A stretch of DNA of 51,916 bases. It comes from Caldilineaceae bacterium (GTDB lineage Bacteria > Chloroflexota > Anaerolineae > Caldilineales > Caldilineaceae). Positions 34,030 through 42,136 of this stretch are shown one piece after another. The translations under genes and the position numbers were made by a program. Position 1 is the stretch's first letter. Each line of letters opens with the position of its first letter. Location of the stretch: the NCBI GenBank assembly GCA_026645575.1, contig JAPKMW010000084.1, positions 1 through 51,916 on the forward strand, read 5' to 3'. Under the pieces are notes generated by a model, which was given only the letters and a program-made list of their open reading frames with translations, was not told the origin of the DNA and did not search any database.

Positions 34030-35184
34030 ATGAGCGATCTTTCTTTGTCCACGGAGACAGTGCATGGCCGGTCAGCCTACACCTTGAGCAACGGGCGCAT
34101 ACGCATCAGCGCATTAACAGGGGGCGGCCATCTGGTCGATCTGCGCTTGCTCAGTCGCGACCCAGCGTTGGCGATCAGCCCGTTCTATGTCCCGACCTAT
34201 CCAACCATCGATCCGCATACGTACGATCCGGCCCACCATGCTGCACGCTACGGCGTGGGAGAAAATGCCCGCTTACTCGCCGGCTACATGGGCCATCTAC
34301 TCTGCTTCCCCACCTTTGGCCCGCCGACCCCGACCGAGATTGCCCACGGCTTTACCTTTCACGGCGAAGCGCTCACGGTCGAATGGTCGCAGCACCAGCC
34401 ACCCCAGATCAGCGACACGGCCATCACCCTCTACTATGGCGCCGAGCTACCTGCCGTACAATACCGGGTGGAACGAACAGTGACCCTGCGCGCCAACGAA
34501 ACCGTGGTACACGTTGAAGAGTGGATTGAAAACCTGGCGCCCTTTGATCGCCCCTTTAACCGCGATCAACATCCCACCTTTGGCCCGCCCTTTGTTGAAC
34601 CCGGCAAGACGATGCTCGATCTCTCCGGGACCAAAGGGTTGGTCATGGCCGGGCGTGATGCCGGCGGCGCCCTTCTGGTTGGTGAGGTCACGTGGCCGCA
34701 GGCGATCAAGGCGGACGGCACAGCGGTCGATTTGCGTCCTTCACAAGCCACACCGGCCTCGACCACCTACTATCCCATCCTGCTGGACCAAAGCCGCGCC
34801 ACGAGTTATTTCACCATGTACCATGTCGATTACCCCCTGCTGGTCGGTTATCTCTTCCCCACGGCGGATAATCCCTGGATCGTCGATTGGCAGGAGAACG
34901 GGAGCAATCCTAACGCGCCGCTCATCGCCCGTGGCATCGAGTTTGGCACCTCCCCCTTTGACGAAGGTTTGCGCAAAAGTGTGGATCGCGGTTCACTCTT
35001 TGGCGTGCCGACCTATCAATGGATCGGCGGACGGCAACGCCTGAAGACCACCTATACGATTTTCCTGACCGAAATTCCGCTCGGCTTTCAGGGTGTGCAA
35101 GACATCCAAACCCAGCCCGGCCAAATCATCATTACGGAACGACAAAGCGGTCGGCAATACACCGTTGCCAGCCAAGGAAATTGA
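34030..35184 (+). CDS. Galactose mutarotase-like fold protein
   Basis: A 384-residue protein starting MSDLSLSTE at 34030, with GGGAGAACC as ribosome binding site. The beta-rich sequence (VHGRSAYTLSNGRIRISAL, GGHLVDLRL, VHVEEWIENLAPFDRPF) resembles aldose 1-epimerase/DUF4432-type carbohydrate mutarotases. The acid/base His and Glu typical of epimerases may be among HGFTFHGEA and NRDQHPTFGPP, but I cannot assign them firmly. Probably acts on a sugar or glycoside. It is followed by a dioxygenase gene with a large inverted repeat between. Secretion signal not seen. Confidence 0.55.
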   Translation: MSDLSLSTETVHGRSAYTLSNGRIRISALTGGGHLVDLRLLSRDPALAISPFYVPTYPTIDPHTYDPAHHAARYGVGENARLLAGYMGHLLCFPTFGPPTPTEIAHGFTFHGEALTVEWSQHQPPQISDTAITLYYGAELPAVQYRVERTVTLRANETVVHVEEWIENLAPFDRPFNRDQHPTFGPPFVEPGKTMLDLSGTKGLVMAGRDAGGALLVGEVTWPQAIKADGTAVDLRPSQATPASTTYYPILLDQSRATSYFTMYHVDYPLLVGYLFPTADNPWIVDWQENGSNPNAPLIARGIEFGTSPFDEGLRKSVDRGSLFGVPTYQWIGGRQRLKTTYTIFLTEIPLGFQGVQDIQTQPGQIIITERQSGRQYTVASQGN

Positions 35185-35187
35185 GAA

Positions 35188-35296
35188 ATATAAGTTCACA
35201 GAGTACACAGAGACTGCACAGAGCCACACAGAGAAAAACGGCATAAATTTCTCCGTGCATCTCTGTGAAACCTCTGCGGACTCTGTGAACTTATAT
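35188..35296. repeat. Large inverted repeat with CACAGAG units
   Basis: ATATAAGTTCACAGAG (35188-35203) pairs exactly with 35281-35296, and the interior, made of several CACAGAG units on the left and CTCTGTG units on the right, continues the stem imperfectly. Located between two + genes that may be co-expressed. Confidence 0.8.
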
Positions 35297-35347
35297 CGCT
35301 GCATTCACTCGTATTTAACTTTGTTGCCCTATAAGGAGACAACCACC

Positions 35348-36139
35348 ATGCCACCGACCACGCTTACCCACTTTGGCGAAGAACAGCATCAACAGTTTAT
35401 GGAACAAGGCTATCTCAGCTTGGGTCACCTGCTCGATCCTGCGGCTTTGACCGCCCTCCAACAGCGCATTGATGACATTATGTTGGGCAAGATTCCCTAT
35501 CCGACCATGCGTTTCCAACTGGACGGGACGACGGGTGAATACAAAAATCTGCCGCCAGATTCGCCGGGTCACAAAGGGGCGACGCTCAACTACCGGCGCA
35601 TCACCGGGCTGGAAGAAGATCCACTCTTTCTAGCGCTGATCCAGCATCCGATCATCCGGCAACTGACCCAACGCTACATTGGCGACGATGTTTCGATCTT
35701 CCGCGCTATGTTTATGAACAAACCGGCCCATCACGGCACCGTGTTACCCTGGCACCAAGACATCGGTGAAGGCTGGGGCTTGGATCGCAACCCGATCATC
35801 ACCGTCTGGACTGCAATCGATGACGCCACCGCCGCCAATGGTTGTATGCAGATCGTGCCCGGGAGTCATAAACTGGGCGTGCTCAACCCGCAACACTTTG
35901 TGACAGAGGCCGATCAGGCGCGCTATACGCAGGAGCAGGATGTGGTCGATCTGGAAGTGGCGGCGGGGGAAGCGATTTTGTTGCACAATTTCTTGTTGCA
36001 TCGCTCTGGGGTGAATCGCACATCGATTCCGCGGCGGGCCTTTAGTGTGGCTTATATGGACGCAGCAGCACGCGACCGCACAACAAACGAAGCATTTCCT
36101 CAGGTATTTGGTAAGGATGCATTACAGGTTTCTGTGTAA
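35348..36139 (+). CDS. Phytanoyl-CoA dioxygenase (PhyH)-family protein
   Basis: A 263-residue Fe(II)/2-oxoglutarate-dependent oxygenase. I use the ATG at 35348 (MPPTTLTHFG) with AAGGAG upstream; the longer frame merely reads through the inverted repeat. Family motifs are FMEQGYLSLGHLLDPAALTA at the N-terminus, LPWHQDIGEGW (HxD iron ligands) and LLHNFLLHRSGVNRT with the distal His and then the Arg that binds 2-oxoglutarate (SIPRRAF). It hydroxylates an unknown small molecule. Confidence 0.85.
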   Translation: MPPTTLTHFGEEQHQQFMEQGYLSLGHLLDPAALTALQQRIDDIMLGKIPYPTMRFQLDGTTGEYKNLPPDSPGHKGATLNYRRITGLEEDPLFLALIQHPIIRQLTQRYIGDDVSIFRAMFMNKPAHHGTVLPWHQDIGEGWGLDRNPIITVWTAIDDATAANGCMQIVPGSHKLGVLNPQHFVTEADQARYTQEQDVVDLEVAAGEAILLHNFLLHRSGVNRTSIPRRAFSVAYMDAAARDRTTNEAFPQVFGKDALQVSV

Positions 36140-36161
36140 GAGATTCATGAGAAAGGGTAGT

Positions 36162-36776
36162 TTATGCCGGTAGCGTGGAGATAGCCAATAGAATCTGCCG
36201 GGCCAATTCGTCAACCGGCAGACAACCATCCACCACCAAATCGCATAGCGGCTTAACTCGACGCTCCTGGTCGAGATAGGCTGCCCGCGCCCAGGTCAAA
36301 TAACCGGCGGTCATGGCGTGAATCTGATCGAGGGCGCTTTGGGCGTCCAGTGAATTGTCACCAAAATAGTCCCGTTGGATGCGGCGCACCATTGCAACAT
36401 CCAGGGGTGTATCGATGTAGACCATAAAGTCGCAGTAGTGACGTAGGGTGGGGCTAGCGCGTCCAAAGGCATTGTCAAGAAACACCACAGGTTGCGGGAC
36501 AAGCAGGGTTTGGGTGGTTGGTGAGCGAATGGACTGCCCATTGCGCAATAAGGCCAAATCCCGGAGCAACCCCGGCATTTGCCAGGCGCTGTAATCACGA
36601 CCATCCTGCTGCCACTGCTCTAAGCTCGCCGGGTGAATGTTGGCGCCCTCGTCAATATCGTCGTATTCATCAAAGTAGAGGGTGATAGAATAAGGGTGCA
36701 GTTGGCCCAGCCGTCGGGTAACGGCTGTCTTGCCACCGCCGGAAGGGGAGCTGAGACAGACAATGAAACAGGTCAT
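36162..36776 (-). CDS. P-loop kinase, uridine-kinase-like
   Basis: A 204-residue nucleotide-binding protein. Walker A is SPSGGGKTAVTRRL (about residues 9-22), with FDEYDDIDEG following at about 35 as the likely substrate-side acidic motif. VVFLDNAFGRAS and FMVYIDTPLDVAMVRRIQRD resemble the core and lid region of uridine or shikimate kinases. Phosphorylation of a nucleoside or related small metabolite is inferred. It starts 7 bases after the stop of the Uma2 gene and converges with the dioxygenase gene. Confidence 0.65.
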   Translation of the reverse strand: MTCFIVCLSSPSGGGKTAVTRRLGQLHPYSITLYFDEYDDIDEGANIHPASLEQWQQDGRDYSAWQMPGLLRDLALLRNGQSIRSPTTQTLLVPQPVVFLDNAFGRASPTLRHYCDFMVYIDTPLDVAMVRRIQRDYFGDNSLDAQSALDQIHAMTAGYLTWARAAYLDQERRVKPLCDLVVDGCLPVDELARQILLAISTLPA

Positions 36777-36782
36777 GATACA

Positions 36783-37364
36783 TTAGGAAAAAAGTGCATC
36801 TGCCACGATTGCTATCCCTTCCAATACCATCGACTGAATCCGCTCATCGCCGGCAAATTCGCCGAGCAGACCATATTCGCCATTTTCTAACACATAGACT
36901 TCCACAGTCCGTGTACGCGGGTTCGCAATCCAGTATTCTCGTACACCGGCGGCTTCGTAGGCTGTAAACTTAATGACCCGGTCGACGCGCACTCGGCTAG
37001 GCGAAATCACCTCAACCACGAGGTCCGGTGCGCCTTCAAAAGCAGCAACATGGCCCTGCGGCCAGCGGGCAGCGCTGACAAACAGAACATCTGGCTGTAC
37101 CGGGCGCGAACGTGGTGTCAAATGTACCTCGAAGGGCGCCACCAGGACACGTCCTAATTGATGTTGCTTTACAAAATTGCGTAATTCAGCCGAAATTTCC
37201 GTCACAGTAAATTGATGATCCGCATCCGGTGCATTCGCCACGTATAACACTCCCTCAATGATTTCATAGCGCTTGCCGTCATTGGGCAACTTGAGATAAT
37301 CTTCGTAAGTCCAATCGCCTTGTGGGGGTTGCACCGGACGCTGGGTAAGGACAGCCACTGTCAT
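36783..37364 (-). CDS. Uma2 family (DUF820) nuclease-like protein
   Basis: A 193-residue Uma2 protein. Family motifs are WTYEDYLKLPNDGKRYEIIEG at the N-terminus, RSRPVQPDVLFVSAARW, PDLVVEVISPSRVRVDR (D-ExI core) and KFTAYEAAGVREYWIANPRT. It is the short, common subtype. Fold is nuclease-like; function unknown. A strong GGAGGT precedes the start. Unrelated in detail to the long Uma2 at 8945. Confidence 0.8.
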   Translation of the reverse strand: MTVAVLTQRPVQPPQGDWTYEDYLKLPNDGKRYEIIEGVLYVANAPDADHQFTVTEISAELRNFVKQHQLGRVLVAPFEVHLTPRSRPVQPDVLFVSAARWPQGHVAAFEGAPDLVVEVISPSRVRVDRVIKFTAYEAAGVREYWIANPRTRTVEVYVLENGEYGLLGEFAGDERIQSMVLEGIAIVADALFS

Positions 37365-37442
37365 TCGATACCTCCAATCAATGCCACATTGCCCACAAGT
37401 TTCGACGATCGAAGAAGGTCTGATTGTGGAACACTTGCGCCA

Positions 37443-37823
37443 TTATACCACCTCTGTCGCCATATACGCCACATTGCGCCACTCTCCACCTTCGCGCACC
37501 CAGGCGGAGAGAAAGCGAGCCTGATAGTCAAAGTGCTGCGCGCCATTACGACCGCGCCCGCGCCAGCGCCCGGTCACAACCGCGGCGTCGCCGTAGAGCC
37601 GCACTGCCATCTCATCACTTTCGGCCAGATCCCAGTGGCGATCCCCAGTTCGGAAAGAAGCCAGCGTCTGCGCCTTGTTCTCGTGGGCGCCACCGGGTTG
37701 AACAATCACATAGGTGGGATGCAGCAGCCGGTCGATGGTGGCAAGGTCGAGTGTGAGGTGCGCGGCGGCCAACGCTTGTTCGGCCTGGATGACGGCGGCG
37801 CAGTCGTTGAATGGTACATTCAT
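37443..37823 (-). CDS. SnoaL/NTF2-like (DUF4440) protein
   Basis: A 126-residue NTF2-fold protein. The pattern LLHPTYVIVQPGG, VRLYGDAAVVTGRWRGRG and YQARFLSAWVREGGEWRNVAYM is typical of DUF4440/SnoaL proteins. Such proteins bind or convert small hydrophobic ligands; no catalytic residue can be assigned. Start follows AAAGGAGC. Divergent from the response regulator at 38009, so the operator at 37913-37945 could also affect it. Confidence 0.75.
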   Translation of the reverse strand: MNVPFNDCAAVIQAEQALAAAHLTLDLATIDRLLHPTYVIVQPGGAHENKAQTLASFRTGDRHWDLAESDEMAVRLYGDAAVVTGRWRGRGRNGAQHFDYQARFLSAWVREGGEWRNVAYMATEVV

Positions 37824-37912
37824 CGTCTTGCTCCTTTGGCAATTTCATAACAGGCAACATGAATCGGGTTCACCGAATTCCCTTGACATCATCGGGATGT
37901 CAGGCGCTTTTG

Positions 37913-37973
37913 TCTTTTCCACGTTTTTCCCACGTTTCTGCCACGTTTACATCGTAATATACTAACACTTACC
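37913..37973 (+). promoter_or_regulatory. Three 11-bp direct repeats plus promoter of response regulator 1 (candidate BTAD operator)
   Basis: Three consecutive 11-mers end in CCACG: TCTTTTCCACG (37913-37923), TTTTTCCCACG (37924-37934) and TTTCTGCCACG (37935-37945). Nine bases later is the -10 box TAATAT (37955-37960). CTTACCA at 37968-37974 marks the expected transcript start. The spacing is identical to the second site at 41969-42030. Period 11 with the last repeat close to the -10 is the known layout of SARP/BTAD activator sites. No good -35 box is present, as expected for activator-dependent promoters. Confidence 0.65.
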
Positions 37974-38008
37974 ACAAGATTATTTTAATATACAGCAAGG
38001 AAGCTTTC

Positions 38009-38449
38009 ATGAAACTTTCAATTCTAGTGATTGATGATGAATCCGGTATCCGCGCATTGCTCAAAGAAATTTTGGTGCGTCAAGGGCATCAGGTTTATGA
38101 AGCCAAAGATGGCATTACTGGCTTAGAACAATTTTATCGTGTGCAACCCGATTTAGTGTTACTTGATGTGAGTATGCCCGGACGCGATGGCTTTGCCGTG
38201 CTGAAAGAAATCAGGCGCCAGAACACAGTCGTCGGGGTCTTGATGGTCAGCGCTTTCAAGCAGGCACACCTGATCACCAAAGCACTTGCCAGCGGCGCCG
38301 ACGGCTATCTGCAAAAGCCCTTTCGGTTGACCGACCTCTTAAAAGAGGTGCAACAGGTTAGTGCAGCAGTGCGCCTCCGTCGTACTATGCCCGTTAGCCA
38401 AATCACCTGGCAGAATTCGTGCTTCAACTATGAACCGCTGTTGGCCTAG
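38009..38449 (+). CDS. Single-domain response regulator (CheY-like) 1
   Basis: A 146-residue receiver with all key residues: acidic pocket VIDDE (9-10), phospho-acceptor Asp53 in LVLLDVSMPG, Ser81 and Lys103 in YLQKPF. Residues about 119-146 form a basic C-terminal tail, not a known DNA-binding domain. It is preceded by AAGGAAG and the candidate BTAD operator. The 3' end overlaps that of the convergent STAND gene by 26 bp. Its sensor kinase is not in the window. Probably signals to a partner protein. Confidence 0.85.
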   Translation: MKLSILVIDDESGIRALLKEILVRQGHQVYEAKDGITGLEQFYRVQPDLVLLDVSMPGRDGFAVLKEIRRQNTVVGVLMVSAFKQAHLITKALASGADGYLQKPFRLTDLLKEVQQVSAAVRLRRTMPVSQITWQNSCFNYEPLLA

Positions 38450-39863
38450 CCGACGTAAGCAACAAGCGATGTTCCGGGACATTGTGCAAGAAGGCTTGCC
38501 GGATCGTTTCATCGCTGATCTTTGCAGCCTGGCTTTGCAACCAGGCATGGCCATACGCCATGAACGCTTGGGCACGTGCCTCATCGCTGATCGCCCAAAG
38601 TTCATGGCTGGCTAGACAGATCCAGGGGACTTCCTGCTGGGTAGCCAAGCGCCCCGCCGTCAACCCAGCATAGACCGCTTCCCCATAGGCAGCGGCGCCA
38701 CGCCAATCTTGGCGTCGCCGGCAGATCAACGCCAATAAGGTTTGGGCGGCCATGCGATAGTCAGCCGCATCCGGCCAATCTGTCATCGCCAAAGCCACTT
38801 CCCCCAGCGCCAGGGCCTCTTGCCAGGCGCCCTGCGCCAACCGAAGCTCCCCAAGCGCAATTTTTGTCCAGGCCTGGTAGGCGCGATGGCCTAGCTGTTC
38901 ACTCCGTTCTACGGCTACTGTCAGGCTTTTATGCGCCTGTGTGCGCTCCCCTCGGTGTACTTGCGCCTTCCCTTGATAAGCATAGACTACCAGTTCGATT
39001 TCATCATGGATATGGTGCATCTCACACACAGTGATTAGCTGTTTTGACCAGCGCAACACCTGTTCGTAATCCCCCACGGCATAGGCGTACATCATAAAAG
39101 CTGCCGAAGTATTAAGCTTGCCGGGGAGATTTTCCAATGTTTGGTAGATCGCTAAGGCTTGTTGCGCAAAGTGATAAACGCTCGCCCAATCGCCCAGGTG
39201 TATGTACATTTGACCAATCCGGTGGTAGATCATCGCCTCGATTAACCGTAGATCGAATTCCTGGGCCAAACGCAACGCCTCTTCATAGGTAGTTGTCGCT
39301 TCGTCCAAAGCACCGGCATTCATCAAGGCACGGCCTAAATCGGCCAACAACAAGGTAGTAAAATAGGGCGGACTTTCAGCACAACGATAGGCAAAACGCA
39401 GCGCCGTTCTGGCTTGGTCAACGGTCAGCGAACCTTGCACCGATGAAATCAGATTGAGAGAGAAGTAGGCCAACATTTGTGCGCGGTCATCATTGATCGC
39501 CGCAGCCAGGATCTGCGCTTCCTGAACCGCCGACAATGCCTTATCCAATTGCCCACAGAAAGCCGAATGATAGGCATAATGCGACAGCAAAATGCTAACC
39601 ACCTGCTGTGCTGCGCTATCTTCTGCTTGCGCCAACGCTGGACGCAATGCGGCAAGCGCAAGGTCACATACGGCTGCCATCTCCTGAAACGAGCCATTAT
39701 ACAGGTGAAAGAGCGTGAGCGGGAGAAGGCTCTTGTCCAGTAGCGCCACGTGCCGTTCCGCCACTATCCACTGCCACGCCCGGCGAATATTGTGCAAATC
39801 CATTTGCAGTAAACGGCGCGCAGCCGTTGTTTGAAAAAGGCCGGGTAATTGCTGTTGGAGCAA
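38424..39863 (-). CDS. TPR half of interrupted STAND regulator 1
   Basis: An open frame of 479 residues made almost entirely of tetratricopeptide repeats (for example ALRLAQEFDLRLIEAMIYHRI, MYIHLGDWASVYHFAQQALA). It is the C-terminal sensor part of a BTAD-STAND-TPR protein. It is in the same reading frame as the upstream 39897-41957 gene, separated by a single TAG (39897-39899) and 11 sense codons. The TTG at 39863 is a possible separate start but has no good ribosome binding site. The sequence after the TAG (AQQRYAEYYAALLQQQ) matches the paralogues at the same place. Likely part of one damaged gene. Confidence 0.7.
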   Translation of the reverse strand: MLQQQLPGLFQTTAARRLLQMDLHNIRRAWQWIVAERHVALLDKSLLPLTLFHLYNGSFQEMAAVCDLALAALRPALAQAEDSAAQQVVSILLSHYAYHSAFCGQLDKALSAVQEAQILAAAINDDRAQMLAYFSLNLISSVQGSLTVDQARTALRFAYRCAESPPYFTTLLLADLGRALMNAGALDEATTTYEEALRLAQEFDLRLIEAMIYHRIGQMYIHLGDWASVYHFAQQALAIYQTLENLPGKLNTSAAFMMYAYAVGDYEQVLRWSKQLITVCEMHHIHDEIELVVYAYQGKAQVHRGERTQAHKSLTVAVERSEQLGHRAYQAWTKIALGELRLAQGAWQEALALGEVALAMTDWPDAADYRMAAQTLLALICRRRQDWRGAAAYGEAVYAGLTAGRLATQQEVPWICLASHELWAISDEARAQAFMAYGHAWLQSQAAKISDETIRQAFLHNVPEHRLLLTSARPTAVHS

Positions 39864-39896
39864 GGCGGCATAATATTCAGCATACCGTTGTTGCGC

Positions 39897-41957
39897 CTAC
39901 GCCAATGCGACGGCGTGCATCTGGATCTGTTCCATTGCATATTGACGCACCAGATCGTGCAAGAGAAAACGTTTGCTACGCGCAGAAGTGGAGACCTCCC
40001 GCAAAAGGGAATGCTCGACTAGCGTGCGCAAAATCGCATCGTCGGCGCCGGCAACAGTCATGGCCGCCTGGTGGCTAAAGGCGCCATGAAAGAGCGCCAA
40101 TTGACTAAGTGCTATCGCTGCTGCCGGGGGCAGTAAGCGCCAGGAGTCGTCCAACACCGAGCGCATGTTTCGATGGCGTTCCGGTAGATCCCGTTTGGAG
40201 GTGGCAAGCAATTGCGAATTTTGCCGTAAACTCTGGTAGATCTGTTCGCAGGTATAATATTTGGTCTGTGCGGCTGCCAACTCAATCCCTAGCGGCAGCC
40301 CATCAAGCAGGTGACAGATCGCAACAATCGCAGCCTGATTGGCGGGGTTGATGGCAAAAGTATGCGAAACTTGTTGTGCGCGCGCCTGAAAGAGCTGCAC
40401 ACTACTATAATCCGTTTCGGCTGGTCGCATAGCCGTCGGCGTGGTAGCCGTTTCTATGCGAGCAGGTACGGCCAATCCCAATACGCGCTTGACCGATTCC
40501 CCTGCCAAATTGAGCAAGGTGCGGGTTGTGACGAGCAGTGTGATCTGTGGATTGTGTTCCAGTAAACGCAGCAGAATTGGTTTGATCACCGGCAATAGCT
40601 GTTCAACATTGTCAAGCAGCAACAACAGCCGTTTGTTACGTAGATAACTTTGTATTTGTTGAAAGGGCGGCTGGTGACCAATCAGATCATGGCGCATGGC
40701 GTTCGCAATCGCGGTTGCGATCTTATCGGCAAGATCGGCGGTTATGGTCAGCGCATTCAGCGGCACAAACCAAATGCCATCACGAAATTGCGGATTTTCA
40801 ATTTTAGATTTTTGATTGCCGCCGCGCACCGGTGATAGTGCCGCTGAATCTAAAGTCAAAAATCGAAAATCGTTTGGCTGAGCGGGCGCCTTCTGGGCGC
40901 TAACGTCTACAATCCTTTGGGCCACGGCCAACGCCAGGCGTGTCTTCCCGATCCCCCCTTCCCCGACCAATGTCACCAATCGACAGGCAGAGTTGTGCAA
41001 ACACGCATAGAGTTCAGCCACTTCCTCCTCCCGCCCGACAAAAGAGGTGAGTTGGCGGGGGATATTGTGCGGCGGCGCTGATGACGGGGTGACAAGATGA
41101 CTGGGCGACTGGGTGACTGGGGCGGTTCTCGTCACCTTGTCACTGGTCACCTTGTCACTGGTCACCTTGTCACTGGTCACCTTGTCACTGGTCACTTTGT
41201 CATCTCCTCCCTGTCGAATCTGTTCATAGAGCGCCGTCGTCGCGGCTTCCGGCTCGACGCCCAGTTCATCAGACAGGGTTTGTTGACAAAGGCGATATTG
41301 TTGGAGAGCGGCGGTGCGTTGCCCTGTGGTCATCAACAACGCCATTTGCAGCCGATGACCAGCTTCATGCCACGGCTCCCATTGCAAGAGCCGACGGGTT
41401 ATTGCCAGCCCCGCCTGGTAATCTCCCTTTTGTTCGTAATCGAGCGCCAGTTGGTAGCTAGCGTTCATTACAAGGGTATGTAATTCTTCCCGCTGGTGCA
41501 TCACCCATGTTTCAAAGACGGGGGCATTGCGCACCGTAAAGCCGGCGAGAAATTCACCGTGGTAGAGATCCAATGCGACTTGCACCTTGGCGGCATTCCC
41601 CAGCCGTTCCCCTGGCGCCAGCGCGGCGCGCAACAGGGCAACATCCAGCCAGTAGGGCTGTTGCCAGTTAAATTCGATGCTCTGTGCAGTGATGAGCAGG
41701 TAATCACCCAGCCCTTGTCGTAGCTCGGGCAAAAGGTAACGCAAGTTTTTGCGGGCTTGTTCGATGCCAAGCTCAGGCCAGAACAACGCGGCCAAGTGAT
41801 CGCGACGCTGTGGTTTGCCCGTCACCATTACGTAGATGAAAAGGGCCAGCGCCTTGGGGGTGAAATTGATCGCAGGCAGGGCAACTGGTAATGTAAGTTC
41901 TACCGTGCCAAGACAAGCGAGTTTTAACAGACGATCACTATGATCAAGATTTGCCAT
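39897..41957 (-). CDS. BTAD-STAND regulator 1, N-terminal part (amber-interrupted)
   Basis: A 686-residue AfsR/MalT-like regulator fragment. The N-terminal winged-helix DNA-binding part is residues about 10-100 (FTPKALALFIYVMVTG, QARKNLRYLLPELRQ). The BTAD helical domain covers about 110-250 (FLAGFTVRNAPVFETWV, SDELGVEPEAATTALYEQI). A linker with five DKVT repeats follows. The STAND ATPase has Walker A GEGGIGKT and Walker B LLLLLDNVEQL. I choose ATG 41957 over GTG 41978, which lies inside the operator repeats. With the downstream frame it would total about 1177 residues, close to the paralogue at 45598. A single TAG cuts it after the winged-helix end of the ATPase module. Confidence 0.75.
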   Translation of the reverse strand: MANLDHSDRLLKLACLGTVELTLPVALPAINFTPKALALFIYVMVTGKPQRRDHLAALFWPELGIEQARKNLRYLLPELRQGLGDYLLITAQSIEFNWQQPYWLDVALLRAALAPGERLGNAAKVQVALDLYHGEFLAGFTVRNAPVFETWVMHQREELHTLVMNASYQLALDYEQKGDYQAGLAITRRLLQWEPWHEAGHRLQMALLMTTGQRTAALQQYRLCQQTLSDELGVEPEAATTALYEQIRQGGDDKVTSDKVTSDKVTSDKVTSDKVTRTAPVTQSPSHLVTPSSAPPHNIPRQLTSFVGREEEVAELYACLHNSACRLVTLVGEGGIGKTRLALAVAQRIVDVSAQKAPAQPNDFRFLTLDSAALSPVRGGNQKSKIENPQFRDGIWFVPLNALTITADLADKIATAIANAMRHDLIGHQPPFQQIQSYLRNKRLLLLLDNVEQLLPVIKPILLRLLEHNPQITLLVTTRTLLNLAGESVKRVLGLAVPARIETATTPTAMRPAETDYSSVQLFQARAQQVSHTFAINPANQAAIVAICHLLDGLPLGIELAAAQTKYYTCEQIYQSLRQNSQLLATSKRDLPERHRNMRSVLDDSWRLLPPAAAIALSQLALFHGAFSHQAAMTVAGADDAILRTLVEHSLLREVSTSARSKRFLLHDLVRQYAMEQIQMHAVALA
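40795..40900 (-). repeat. Variable AT-rich insertion inside ATPase domain of regulator 1
   Basis: Between VAQRIVD and FRDGIWFVPL lie about 39 extra residues (for example NDFRFLTLD and NQKSKIENPQ), encoded by AT-rich DNA with imperfect inverted arms (GATTTTCAATTTTAG and CTAAAGTCAAAAATC). Corresponding insertions occur at the same protein site in the paralogues at 44918, 47955 and 51590. Confidence 0.6.
41131..41203 (-). repeat. 15-bp coding minisatellite (DKVTS) in regulator 1 linker
   Basis: GTCACCTTGTCACTG is repeated exactly four times (41131-41190) with a fifth degenerate copy. On the minus strand it reads DKVTS. It lies in the linker between BTAD and ATPase domains. Confidence 0.9.
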
Positions 41958-41968
41958 ACTTTTACTCA

Positions 41969-42030
41969 CTTTACCCACATTTTACCCACGTTTTACCCAC
42001 GTTTGTAATATATAGTTATGATGCTTACCA
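41969..42030. promoter_or_regulatory. Three 11-bp direct repeats plus divergent promoter (candidate BTAD operator)
   Basis: CTTTACCCACA (41969-41979), TTTTACCCACG (41980-41990) and TTTTACCCACG (41991-42001) are followed at the same distance as in the site at 37913 by the -10 box TATAGT (42011-42016) and CTTACCA (42024-42030). On + they would drive response regulator 2 at 42137. On - they cover the start region of STAND regulator 1, so binding could also repress that gene. Confidence 0.7.
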
Positions 42031-42136
42031 AAATCAATAGCTACTTATAAAAAATATTCGTCTCTTAACGGGACGGATGTTATTTTGACCTCCAAGCGAT
42101 TAGACCATCTCGCGTATCTCCTAGAAAGAGAGTATT

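Noticed and set aside
35093..35347. Longer version of the dioxygenase starting at 35093
   Set aside because: It would overlap the mutarotase gene and translate the inverted repeat; the ATG at 35348 has AAGGAG and begins the family fold.
41131..41203. CRISPR-like regular repeats
   Set aside because: Units of 15 bp are directly adjacent with no unique spacers and are translated in frame, so this is a minisatellite.
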